Assembly (NCBI RefSeq): GCF_002633015.1
Contig: NZ_NSIU01000004.1
Location: 32,937 to 96,936, forward strand
Length of the DNA: 64,000 bases
Origin: Sulfuricurvum sp. PD_MW2
Lineage (GTDB): Bacteria > Campylobacterota > Campylobacteria > Campylobacterales > Sulfurimonadaceae
Reading direction: 5' to 3'
The notes under the pieces were generated by a model. It ran no database searches and was not told the origin of the DNA. It worked only from the letters and a program-made list of their open reading frames with translations. Shown piece after piece: positions 22,216 to 31,800 of the stretch (the first letter of the stretch is position 1; each line of letters opens with the position of its first letter). The translations under genes and the position numbers were made by a program.

Positions 22216-23124
22216 TTAGACGTTTTTCCCCAGTTCTTGTTCTGATTCGATGATTAGATTATCCATGAGATTAAAGAGTTTGAGGCTTGCTTCTTCCATC
22301 TCCGTAAAGTTCGTTATGATCTCTGATTGATGCTGAATCGATTGATCCCCATTTTCAATATATTTAATATTTTCATGCACTTTATTGTGAACAATTGAGT
22401 GAGGGGTAGAAATGTTCTTAAAGCTGGTAAGATGAGAGAAACGCTCTTTGCCTAATCCGCTATCGTACCATTTTCCGAGGCGACATTCATGATGTGTTCC
22501 GAATACCGTATCGGCTTTTCCATTCACGATACTTTTGTACGCGTTAGATTTGAACATAATATGATCGATTTTTGCCAACGTGATGAACGTCGTGTTTTCA
22601 ATTGCTGTGGCTTGAATCGCCGTGCTTTGTGCATCTTGGTTGAAAGTGTACAAGGTCTCTCTAAATGACTCGATGGATTGACTTGATTCACTTGCGATAT
22701 CATTCATATCTTCGGAATTGGTATGGATTTCGGTTGTCTCTTGCTGCAAGGTTTGTACTGCGATACCGATCTCTCCTGTCGCTTTTTGAGTACGTTCTGC
22801 AAGCTTACGAACTTCATCCGCAACAACGGCAAAACCTCGACCGTGTTCACCCGCACGCGCAGCTTCGATCGCTGCATTGAGAGCGAGGAGATTGGTTTGA
22901 TCCGCAATATCTTTAATCAAATTGACAACAGAAGTAATCTCACTTGTTTTTTCGTTGAGTGAATTAATCGCTTGGGCCGAAATTTGAACCAGTTCAATAA
23001 GTCGGTTGAGTTTTGAAATGATCAATTCAAGTTCATTAACGGTCTCAGATGAGTTTTTAGAAGTTGCTTGGCTGATTTTTGTAATCGAATCAAGGCGGAT
23101 AATACTTCTTTGAAGATCTTCTTG
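22216..23124 (-). pseudogene. C-terminal half of methyl-accepting chemotaxis protein with CZB domain, split by the prophage
   Basis: MCP signalling hairpin ([40 protein letters not shown]) and CZB-like C-terminus ([47 protein letters not shown]). The frame stays open upstream to the prophage boundary (...[44 protein letters not shown]). Confidence 0.92.
23120..23124. repeat. Left copy of 5-bp target-site duplication (TCTTG)
   Basis: GAAGATC TCTTG-type junction: ...GAAGATCT(TCTTG)|TGTACAACC; matching copy at 53823-53827. Confidence 0.9.
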
Positions 23125-23130
23125 TGTACA

Positions 23131-23220
23131 ACCGATTTTAAAATGATAGTAATTTGAATTTAAAATGATAGTAACGTACCTTTTTTAACCTCCATGCAAT
23201 AAAAATACTATCATTTCAAA
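23131..23220. promoter_or_regulatory. Transposase end-binding-site candidates (two direct copies with 22-bp spacing and one inverted copy)
   Basis: TTTAAAATGATAGTAA at 23137-23152 and 23159-23174; inverted TACTATCATTTCAAA at 23206-23220. Confidence 0.7.
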
Positions 23221-23361
23221 TACAAATCTAAATAACTATAATATTCCTCGCACAGCTTCAATAACTTGCATTTTAAATTCAAATAACAATATAAATACAA
23301 AAAAATACATGAAAAGTGTTATATGATATTCAATATTCTATTGCTCAAAAAAGGAATTTAA

Positions 23362-23562
23362 GTGCATGAAGAAGCAATGAAAGCATTAACATGTGCATGT
23401 GCATTTGGTAAATCAGAATGGGTCAAAGACTGGATATGTAATCATAGTGAAGATGAACAATTTTTATATATGCTTGAACAAGGAAAGAATGTAGCAAAAA
23501 GTTATGGACATCAAGAGATTGTTAAATATTTAGAAGAAACGTATCCTGAAGCATTTGTATAA
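23362..23562 (+). CDS. Small ankyrin-repeat-like accessory protein
   Basis: 66 aa; C-terminal AKSYGHQEIVKYLEE resembles an ankyrin-repeat end; lone plus-strand ORF at the prophage terminus. Confidence 0.5.
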   Translation: MHEEAMKALTCACAFGKSEWVKDWICNHSEDEQFLYMLEQGKNVAKSYGHQEIVKYLEETYPEAFV

Positions 23563-23577
23563 GAGGCATATAGCCTC

Positions 23578-24363
23578 CTAATAATTCGAAATAAAAACCT
23601 CTCTAACCGCCTTTTTACTACCCGATCCTCGAAGTGTATAGTTGATCTCTTTAGTGGACGTGATCTTCATGTCCGCATATAGCTCTCTCACTAGTTCACA
23701 GTCGTTATAGCTCAATAGAAACTTGCCTTTGATACCGTGAAGAAGCTCTGATAGTTGACGATGCTCTGCTTCTCCAAATCCTCCAGTGTGTTGGTAGTAC
23801 TTCTCTGTCGATACATACGGAGGATCACAATAAAAGAACGCATCATCTGCATCATACGTCCGGATCAGCTTATCAAAGCTCATATTCTCAATAGTGACAA
23901 ACTTCAGTCTCTTAGACCATTGTCCAAAGTCTTTGTAGATATCTTTCGGTCGACGTCCACTCTTAGCGTTCATGGCAAACGTAGTCCCCTTAGCTCCAAA
24001 GCTCTGAGAAAGTAGGTAGAAGTAGAAAGCAGCTCGCTCAATATTGTTCCGTGGCTTCATACGTCCGGAGAGAATATCAGCGAATAGTTCACGGCTGATC
24101 AGTAGAGTACTCAAGTACATTGATAGGGACTGTGGATTGGTTCGGATAGCGCGATGAAGGTTGATCAGTTCACCATTGATATCATTGACCACTTCGGAGT
24201 GTTTTGTAGTACAGGGCTTGCGGTATAGAACGTTGAGCGCACCGCCGAACACTTCAACATAGAGACGATGATTTGGGAATAGGGAGACGATATCGTCTGC
24301 GAGTTTTGATTTACCGCCGATCCATGCGAATGGGGCTTTTAGTGTGATTTTTGGATGCTGCAT
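23578..24363 (-). CDS. D12-class DNA adenine N6-methyltransferase (Dam-like)
   Basis: APFAWIGGKSKLADDIVSLFP, YVEVFGGALNVL, DPPY (FFYCDPPYV). ATG at 24363 preferred over GTG 24378. Confidence 0.92.
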   Translation of the reverse strand: MQHPKITLKAPFAWIGGKSKLADDIVSLFPNHRLYVEVFGGALNVLYRKPCTTKHSEVVNDINGELINLHRAIRTNPQSLSMYLSTLLISRELFADILSGRMKPRNNIERAAFYFYLLSQSFGAKGTTFAMNAKSGRRPKDIYKDFGQWSKRLKFVTIENMSFDKLIRTYDADDAFFYCDPPYVSTEKYYQHTGGFGEAEHRQLSELLHGIKGKFLLSYNDCELVRELYADMKITSTKEINYTLRGSGSKKAVREVFISNY

Positions 24364-24470
24364 ATAATTTCCTGACACCGTGTCATATTTTCACGGTCGA
24401 ATTAAGATACCGGAGATAATTCCGGTACCGCTGCATCTCCTTTTGTGGTTAGGGGTGAGGCGGGAGCTTC

Positions 24471-24716
24471 TTACAAACACTTCTCCAGTGCTGCTTCAAA
24501 ATCATAAAGACAACTTTCTAACTTCGGATAGTTCTCCAGCCGTGCTTTCATCCACTGAGCAATATCTCCAGTCTCAGGAGTAGGATCTTCGCATTTAGGC
24601 TTTTTAGTATCGCATTTTTTTGTGATCGTAATCGGCTCATATGGAGCAACTTCTTTTCCGGCACATCCTGAGAAGATCATGACTGCAGTCAAGACCATCA
24701 AATATAGTATTTTCAT
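24471..24716 (-). CDS. Small lipoprotein, Rz1-like outer-membrane spanin candidate
   Basis: Lipobox VMIFSGCAG; overlaps the TM protein upstream; located in the lysis cassette. Confidence 0.6.
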   Translation of the reverse strand: MKILYLMVLTAVMIFSGCAGKEVAPYEPITITKKCDTKKPKCEDPTPETGDIAQWMKARLENYPKLESCLYDFEAALEKCL

Positions 24717-25063
24717 AATTTACTTCCTTCAGCATTTTTACGTGCCTCTTCAGCGATAGCATTCAGATCGGTACAATTATCACCGGTCGGGACGTACTCG
24801 ATCTTTGTTTTAAATACCGGCTTTGCTGCCATTGTTCGATTAAACTCTGCTTCTTTCTTTAGAGCATCGAGTTTATCTCGCTCCATCCATGCTTTCATGA
24901 AAGCAACACTGTCTTTTTCTCGTTTGATTTCAGACTCTTTGGTTTCAACTGTTTGCTGAAGAACGTTGCGCTCTCCGGAGACACTCAAAGTGTAAAAACT
25001 AACCCCAATTAAGAGCATTGAAAAGCCTAATGCAGTTGCAATAAATATCTTTAAATTAACCAC
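24713..25063 (-). CDS. Rz-like inner-membrane spanin candidate
   Basis: N-terminal TM then charged helical region; paired with the lipoprotein ORF. Confidence 0.6.
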   Translation of the reverse strand: MVNLKIFIATALGFSMLLIGVSFYTLSVSGERNVLQQTVETKESEIKREKDSVAFMKAWMERDKLDALKKEAEFNRTMAAKPVFKTKIEYVPTGDNCTDLNAIAEEARKNAEGSKL

Positions 25064-25074
25064 TTTTTATCCCT

Positions 25075-25278
25075 TTATTTATCTTGAACAGATGTTGTAG
25101 TCAGTAAGCGCATGGCGATCATTACCGTTGGAAATATAATCGCATAGAGCAATCCGAATGACGGTGCTGCATGTACTGATAGATAATCTTGAATAGCCTG
25201 TGTTTGAGACTCCATTCCACCAAGTATTCCCATTACAATAGCAATCCAAAAAGTTCGAGTTTTTACGATTTTTTTCAT
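25075..25278 (-). CDS. Holin-like small membrane protein
   Basis: 67 aa, two hydrophobic segments, directly upstream of spanins and downstream of endolysin. Confidence 0.55.
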   Translation of the reverse strand: MKKIVKTRTFWIAIVMGILGGMESQTQAIQDYLSVHAAPSFGLLYAIIFPTVMIAMRLLTTTSVQDK

Positions 25279-25706
25279 GCTACCATCTCTCCGTTTCTGA
25301 GTTGAGCCAAAGTAAGCCCTTTGGAGTCTTGAAAGTGAGGAAGATCTTTCAACGTTTTAAAGTCTCCTCCCCATTCAAGTCCGCATTCTTTACCAATGCG
25401 ACCGATATCCTGCCAAAGCTTTCCATCCTCTCCTGAGGTATTCCATACTGGTTTTCCATGTCGAACCGCTACAACGTCAAAAGCAAGACGGAAGTTATGG
25501 TATGAATAACCGGCTTTAGCATTGGTGACTTTTGCACCTTTGACAGTTCTTCCAATTGCATATAGTGCATCTTGAGATTCATCATCTCGGTAGGTTGCCG
25601 TAAAGACAAGATCAATGCCCAATTCAGCTTCACATCGCTTCTCCATCTTAAGTGCTTTTTCTCGAACCGTTGGGTGCAAATCTTCAAGTTTGCGTGAGGT
25701 AATCAT
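25275..25706 (-). CDS. Endolysin, M15-type L,D/D,D-peptidase
   Basis: VFTATYRDDESQDALYAIGRT..., YSYHNFRLAFDVVAV, WGGDFKTLKDLPHFQ. Confidence 0.85.
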   Translation of the reverse strand: MITSRKLEDLHPTVREKALKMEKRCEAELGIDLVFTATYRDDESQDALYAIGRTVKGAKVTNAKAGYSYHNFRLAFDVVAVRHGKPVWNTSGEDGKLWQDIGRIGKECGLEWGGDFKTLKDLPHFQDSKGLTLAQLRNGEMVA

Positions 25707-25736
25707 TGTGTTCTCCTTTATTTTTAGATTGATTTA

Positions 25737-26000
25737 TCATTCACCCTCCGATTTTTTACAGTGATTTTGCTCGAGCTTTTTTAGGATGCAGCATACGAAG
25801 TTATCGAACCGTGTTGCAGTTCCTGCTTCTTGCCGTCTAGCGATATAAGAGCTGATCGTCTCATCTTGTGATCCGTTCCAAAATATAACGTTGCCCATCT
25901 GATCAAGTACCAAAAGAAAGCGATACCATCGGCTCCTTTTTTCGACATCGTTTTTGAATTTAGTGTAGAGTGCTTCTAACTCTTGAGGTGTACGATTCAT
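25737..26000 (-). CDS. Phage hypothetical protein (tail region)
   Basis: Overlapping ORF in the late operon. Confidence 0.5.
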   Translation of the reverse strand: MNRTPQELEALYTKFKNDVEKRSRWYRFLLVLDQMGNVIFWNGSQDETISSYIARRQEAGTATRFDNFVCCILKKLEQNHCKKSEGE

Positions 26001-26422
26001 GAGAAAAACTTCCCACGCTCGGTGACGAACTGTAATGCGAATTTAGGGAATTCTTCGGCAGTCATAGGTAGTTTTGAACCATTAGCGAAATGGATCACGG
26101 TCGAAGTTAACCCAAGCTCAAACGATGCTTTGACCTGAACCATACCGTCACCATCATCTTTGGTGACTGAGATACGACGATCAGTTCCGTCAGAGTTAGT
26201 TCCATACACAAAACCTATGAGCATTTCTTCATTGCGTGTGTTTTCTGCTTCTTGCTCAGCTTGTTTTTGTAACTCTTCAGCGGTGAACTCCTGTTCTGGA
26301 GTGTTGTTTTTAAGCCATTCATCCAAAAGATCACTCATCCATCCTGTATAGCCATCAGGGATGTGTGTTGATCCATTTATTAGGTATCCATCCCTTTGTT
26401 TTTTAACTGATTCAATTTCCAT
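25997..26422 (-). CDS. Phage hypothetical protein, DUF4376/tail-fibre-assembly-like position
   Basis: 141 aa ORF following the fibre-like gene; family assignment is not certain. Confidence 0.5.
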   Translation of the reverse strand: MEIESVKKQRDGYLINGSTHIPDGYTGWMSDLLDEWLKNNTPEQEFTAEELQKQAEQEAENTRNEEMLIGFVYGTNSDGTDRRISVTKDDGDGMVQVKASFELGLTSTVIHFANGSKLPMTAEEFPKFALQFVTERGKFFS

Positions 26423-26432
26423 TGTTTACTCC

Positions 26433-27938
26433 TTATAAACGTGCATCTGCTTTAAATCCGCCAATACAATAACCCGCCTGCCCAACAGTCATACCAGCTG
26501 TGGATGCTGAGTAAATACCACATTTATGTGTAGTAATCCTATCTGCCGCAGCAGTTAAGTTGGTTATTAATGACCCTGTTCCTTGAAAGTCTATTGTTCC
26601 CGCTGTACCTGCGAAAGAATATAAAGTAATTATTGGAACACCTCTTTTTGCAACTTTAAATTCAATGATTGCACCTTGAAAAGTAGTAGTAGCAGTTATC
26701 CTTGCGCCACTAAAATAGGTATTATTGTCATAAGATTTTTCAAAATATCGCATAACCCTCATTTCTTCAATACCAGTAGGGACATTCTGAAATGTAGTTG
26801 CTACTGATCCCTCTTCGAGTTGTACTTCATAGATTTCAAAATAGTTTGAAGTGGAATCAAATAGATTAACAATTGTTGCCCCCGTTGGGAATAATGACCC
26901 TGCTCTTGATGCATCAGCGGCTAATGTGAAATGTATATCGAATCTTCCCGATGTGTCTTTTGTAATTGTTGATGGCATAGTAAAACTGACGCTATAACGT
27001 GTTTTTCCGGTTGCTGAAACAGTATATTTTTTAGGTGTTAAATAAGCTAGACCCGTACCGTCATAAAACCCTATCCCGTAATCTCCCAATTTGTTTGTGT
27101 TTACGGTAAAGCTTAGAGTTACAGTTTTACCGGCAAGGTTTGCGATATTGTTCCCCTCTAATGATTGAAGGATAGTCGCCATATCCCCACTGGTTAAGGA
27201 TGTGTCGGCTACGGTTGGCTGTACTTTAAGACCACCGCCTACAATGCTTGAAATAGTTGCAACTCCTGTAAATGTAGTATTTGCCCGTCCATACTTCCAC
27301 ATCGTAGAAGCGTAGGGTGTTCCAATACCATTAAAAGTTGCAGTTATACTTGTTGCCTCATACCAAAAATCAAAATGACCATCTATAATGTAATTTTTAA
27401 ATCCGGTGAAAGGTGATAACACTGCCCCATTCATTGAAGGAGAACCAGTAAATGATGGGGAATACATCAATACTGCATAAGTTATTTTTTTAAATGTCAA
27501 TGTAAGACTATCCCAAAAACCGAACTCGTCTGCATTATCCAATGAAGTTTTAGCTATAGCTGAATGTATTTGTGCTCCGACAGATAAAGGTGTCCAACTT
27601 GCAGGTTCTGATATAGGGTTATTGGATGTATTTATAGAACATCTATAATAGAACCCCGCATATGTCCATGACTCACCGACTAATGCGGATGATGTTCCTT
27701 GTATAAACAACCCCTTATAGTTTATCAGTGCAATAGCGATATTAGAAGCAGCTACTGCACTCTCTTCTTTAGCATTGACATTGGATTCAAGATCATTGAT
27801 CTGTGTCACAAATGTAATCAGCTTTGCACCGAGCGATTGAATATAGGCTAAGAATGCATCATATCTTAGTCGAAAGTTTGTTTTATCCGTACTGCTCGGC
27901 GGTGTTGGCGGTGCATCAAAATTTACATTTATTGGCAT
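26433..27938 (-). CDS. Tail fibre / receptor-binding protein candidate
   Basis: 501 aa, coiled-coil N-terminus and beta/Thr-Ser-rich C-terminus, last large gene before lysis. Confidence 0.55.
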   Translation of the reverse strand: MPINVNFDAPPTPPSSTDKTNFRLRYDAFLAYIQSLGAKLITFVTQINDLESNVNAKEESAVAASNIAIALINYKGLFIQGTSSALVGESWTYAGFYYRCSINTSNNPISEPASWTPLSVGAQIHSAIAKTSLDNADEFGFWDSLTLTFKKITYAVLMYSPSFTGSPSMNGAVLSPFTGFKNYIIDGHFDFWYEATSITATFNGIGTPYASTMWKYGRANTTFTGVATISSIVGGGLKVQPTVADTSLTSGDMATILQSLEGNNIANLAGKTVTLSFTVNTNKLGDYGIGFYDGTGLAYLTPKKYTVSATGKTRYSVSFTMPSTITKDTSGRFDIHFTLAADASRAGSLFPTGATIVNLFDSTSNYFEIYEVQLEEGSVATTFQNVPTGIEEMRVMRYFEKSYDNNTYFSGARITATTTFQGAIIEFKVAKRGVPIITLYSFAGTAGTIDFQGTGSLITNLTAAADRITTHKCGIYSASTAGMTVGQAGYCIGGFKADARL

Positions 27939-27951
27939 TGTTTCTCCTTAT

Positions 27952-28866
27952 TTAAACTAACCCGACGATGTCTAGGCTAATAGTAGTTTTTGTTGGATTG
28001 GATGCGGTCTGTCTGAATTTCTGCAGATATCCAAAAACGCTGAATGCTTCATAGGCTTCACCGATAAATACTACCGGTTGACCTTGAATCCGATCGAGCG
28101 ATCGATAGTACGCGGTGATCTGTGGAGTATCACTGTCTAGTGTTGGATTGAGCAGTTTTGCGCTGTTACCTTTTGATAGATAAGTAGCCCCAGTCGATGT
28201 ATCAGTAACGACCGTCGAATAGTCAATACTTGAAAGTTCTACACCCCATTGTGTTGATCCGATGTCTCGCATCATCCCTGCAGCGAATATTCCTAGTTTT
28301 GCCGTTCCTGATCCATTAATAGTTATGACGAATGAAATATTACGGGTAAGGGTTGTACGCTCATAAGTGATATTTCCCTGTGTCTCATCGATCCAGTCTC
28401 CATACCCATACTCTTCATGTGTTGTCGGTTCGGTGATCACCCCGATAGTTATCGGTCCCTCTATGATTGCAGCCGTATCATTATCCATGACAGAGATCAC
28501 TACATCTATTGCATCAAGGTTTCCAAGATATAGAGCATGAGCACCATAGCAAGCAACTGTCATCGTAATAGTTCCGGCATTTACAGCCTGAGTATTTAGG
28601 AACTGATCAAACGCTCTCCATCGATTCTGAGTACCGAGAAATTTCCAAACACCGGTTGGATTTTTGGTTGCGTCATAGACGTTAATAGCATCTTCAGGAC
28701 TTTTACCTACGTTTGCCACCAATGCTTGAAACTCGCCTTTTGATGCACCCGATGATGAGACGATAGCTCCGATCATGTAGTTATTTCCTACTACCCATTC
28801 AGGATATGAGGTGACGGGGATATTTGAGGATAGTAGTGTAATTGCTCCGGGTATCATTACCTTCAT
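27952..28866 (-). CDS. Tail-tip-associated structural protein candidate
   Basis: 304 aa beta-rich ORF directly downstream of the tape measure gene. Confidence 0.5.
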   Translation of the reverse strand: MKVMIPGAITLLSSNIPVTSYPEWVVGNNYMIGAIVSSSGASKGEFQALVANVGKSPEDAINVYDATKNPTGVWKFLGTQNRWRAFDQFLNTQAVNAGTITMTVACYGAHALYLGNLDAIDVVISVMDNDTAAIIEGPITIGVITEPTTHEEYGYGDWIDETQGNITYERTTLTRNISFVITINGSGTAKLGIFAAGMMRDIGSTQWGVELSSIDYSTVVTDTSTGATYLSKGNSAKLLNPTLDSDTPQITAYYRSLDRIQGQPVVFIGEAYEAFSVFGYLQKFRQTASNPTKTTISLDIVGLV

Positions 28867-31800
28867 CTATACTCTCCCAGCTGCGATTTGAGCTTGCGTC
28901 GTTTGGTTCTGTAGCTCGCGGAATATTCGTTGAAGAGTGTCAAGCATAGGTTTTAATACGGTGCCGTCATTTCTTCCTGTAATAGATGTTGCATCACCGA
29001 CACGTGATAGCATCATGTCAGATGGTTTGGTATAGGTGGTTAGAGCTTTAATGCTATCGGTATATTTCGTATTAGCATTAGTTGCAGCCATTATTGCTTC
29101 GCCAAGACTTTTCCATGTAGTAATCGTCTCAGGAGTAAAGGATGATTTCATAGCCTCTTCATATTTGGAGAGATAGTTCTCTACTGTAATACCGCTAACC
29201 CCCATTTGATTCTCAAGCGCTGCCAAATCTTTAGTGAGATAATCTGCCGTAAATTTTAGCTGCTCTATGGTTCCGCTACCGAGCTTCCACTCATTGAATG
29301 ATCTTGTACTTGATACATAAGTTCCGACAGAGGTAGCGAATGCTTGCGAAATCGTTTGATTGATAGATTTTGCATAATCAGTCCAATAAGAATAAATCGT
29401 TGAAAACGTAGAACTCGATTGCTGAACATCTGTAAATGCTGTAATGAAGTTTTTTGCAAGTTGATCTTGGAAGGTAGCCCCTGCATATCTGCCTGCAGCA
29501 AGAGTTATTTCTTTAGAGGTACCAAGCTGTACGAGAAGATAATCATAGGTATCAAACAACCCTTTGATTTTTGATTTTTCTACGTCCGATAATGGCGAAT
29601 ACGTTGTCCAGCTGCTTGAGCTAAACCATGACTTCTTTTTATAATCTACATAGGTCTGAGCGTTACTTCCATCCTCTGTAGATGATCCAAAATAATAACC
29701 GGATCCTTTTACTTTTGTACTACCGAACATACCACCTACAAGTGAACCGAGTGCTGCTCCAATTACGGCTCCTACCGGTCCGGCGATCAAAGCTCCTGCT
29801 GCACCGCCAATTGCCCCATAGGTTCCGGCTTTAGTATCAGCCCCTAGTAGTTTATCCCCTACTGATCCAAGTACATAACCTCCTGCTGCTCCAAGTGCGG
29901 CACCGCCAAGCATAGCTCCAGCACCTTCAGCTCCACTAGCTCCGGCTGATGCCCAAGGGGAAGATAATCCCATCCCAAAGTCACCGACTCCCATTGCTGC
30001 TGATGCAGCCGCATCGGATGAAAAACCGACATATTGCATACCTGATGCTAGTGATGCTCCCGCTTGACCAAATCCAGCGGCAATCGATGATGATATTCCT
30101 CCGGTCAAAGCTCCGTAAATGGTATTAGCGGATGATGCAATACTAATTGCATTCATTACATCAGCGTAATCATTTCCTTGTTTTGTGACTTGACCATTCG
30201 CATCGTAAACGGTACCGCCTTTTGTGGTTGTGAAACCTGCATCATCTTTAGTTGCACCGATCAATGCTGCAGGAGTAACTGCCGCGCCGAATACCGATCC
30301 AAGACCGCCATAACTCTTGAATAAATTGATAATTCCGCCGGTACTGTTTTCTCCGGTTCCGAGAATAGAATCTGCTAGCGATTTTGATAAACTGCGGGTC
30401 ATAGACTGTGTGATCGACGACCAAAAGTCTTTTAACCAGTTCCCAAATGAAACGAATTTACCATTCATAGCGTTAAAGAATTGTTCATCCATCGCTTTGT
30501 TCATGTTGTCAAACAGACCGGATAGAAATTGATTATCTCTCTTCCATTGTTCTTTTTGGAAGGTATCGTTATCTTTAGCTTTGATAGCCAACATTTGAGC
30601 GTTGGTATACCATCCTGTTTCGGCAAGCCTTTTCATCTTCGCTTCTTCTTGAAGATAGTATGCAGATGATGTATCGCCTATCGCCGTGTAATATTCAGTA
30701 TTAGCGGTTAGCAATCCTGCATTGTAGGTTTTGATTGCTTCTTTGGCTTGCTCATCAGCTTGGAACTGCACCTGAGCTTTTTGTTCAAAATATTTTCTAT
30801 CTTGATCTATCTTATATTGATTGATCTCATCGGTTGAAAGGATGCCCTGTTTAACCATTTCATCGACTTGGAGCATTTGCTTTATATAATAAGCTGTATC
30901 CTCTTCACCGATAGTACTGTAATGATCAATGAGTAATTTATTTTTTTCTGTCTGCTCTTTTTGATAGAGTGCTGTCATAGCAGAGGATGTCAGCTCTGCG
31001 ATCTTAACTTCATCTACTTTTGCTTTGCGGTATTTTTCAGCTTGATCATTGATAGATGCAATAGCTTTGTCATGCTCATTACCTGTAAATCCGGCAATGT
31101 CTTTGTTGATCGATAGATAAGCTTGTTTTAGATTTTCTGCAGCAATCGCCGCTTTTTTAGCAGCTTCCTCTTCAGCCTTTTTCTCAGCATCGGTTTTTTG
31201 GTACGGGTTTGTAATAAGTTCATCCACTACAGGTGCATTGATATTTTTGAGTTTTTCATAGTAGCTTACAAGTTGTAACTGCTCTGCATGAAGAGCATCT
31301 TTACGCTTTCTTAGATTATCCACAATATCATCATTTTTGGAAGACTGATAAGCAAATCCCGAGCGTTTTTTTAATTCTGCAATGATTGATTTTTCTTCGG
31401 CATAAACTTCTTTACTTCTTAGTGAAACATCATGGAGTTGCTGTGCAGTATCTTTTCCAGAAAAAGTATTTAAGTCCGACATAAAGAGTTTACTTCCTGC
31501 CGTTTTTGCATTATTTGAAGCTATTTCATTTGTTAAACTTTTGTACTCATAAAGTCCTCCAATAACTGCTGCAATAGAAGCTCCTATTATTACCCATGGA
31601 TTCACTGCTACTGCAGTATTGAAACTTATTTGAGATACTGTAGCTATTTTTGTTGCTATATCAATTTCTTTAAGAGCTTTAATTCCTGTTCCTAGAAGAG
31701 TAACTCCATAGAAAGATCCTGAAATAATTACAGCTTCTTTTGTGTAATGAGATAGATTATCTAGCTCTCCATTTTGATTTTGTAAAAGTTTAGTTAATTC

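Noticed and set aside
24373-24383. GACAC-C-GTGTC palindrome upstream of the methylase as an operator
   Set aside because: Very short and overlaps the alternative GTG start; too weak to support.
24380-24583. 67-aa plus-strand ORF near the methylase
   Set aside because: Antisense to the spanin lipoprotein gene; no plausible ribosome site or family resemblance.
29265-29501. 78-aa minus-strand ORF within the tape measure gene
   Set aside because: Out-of-frame ORF inside a long confident CDS.
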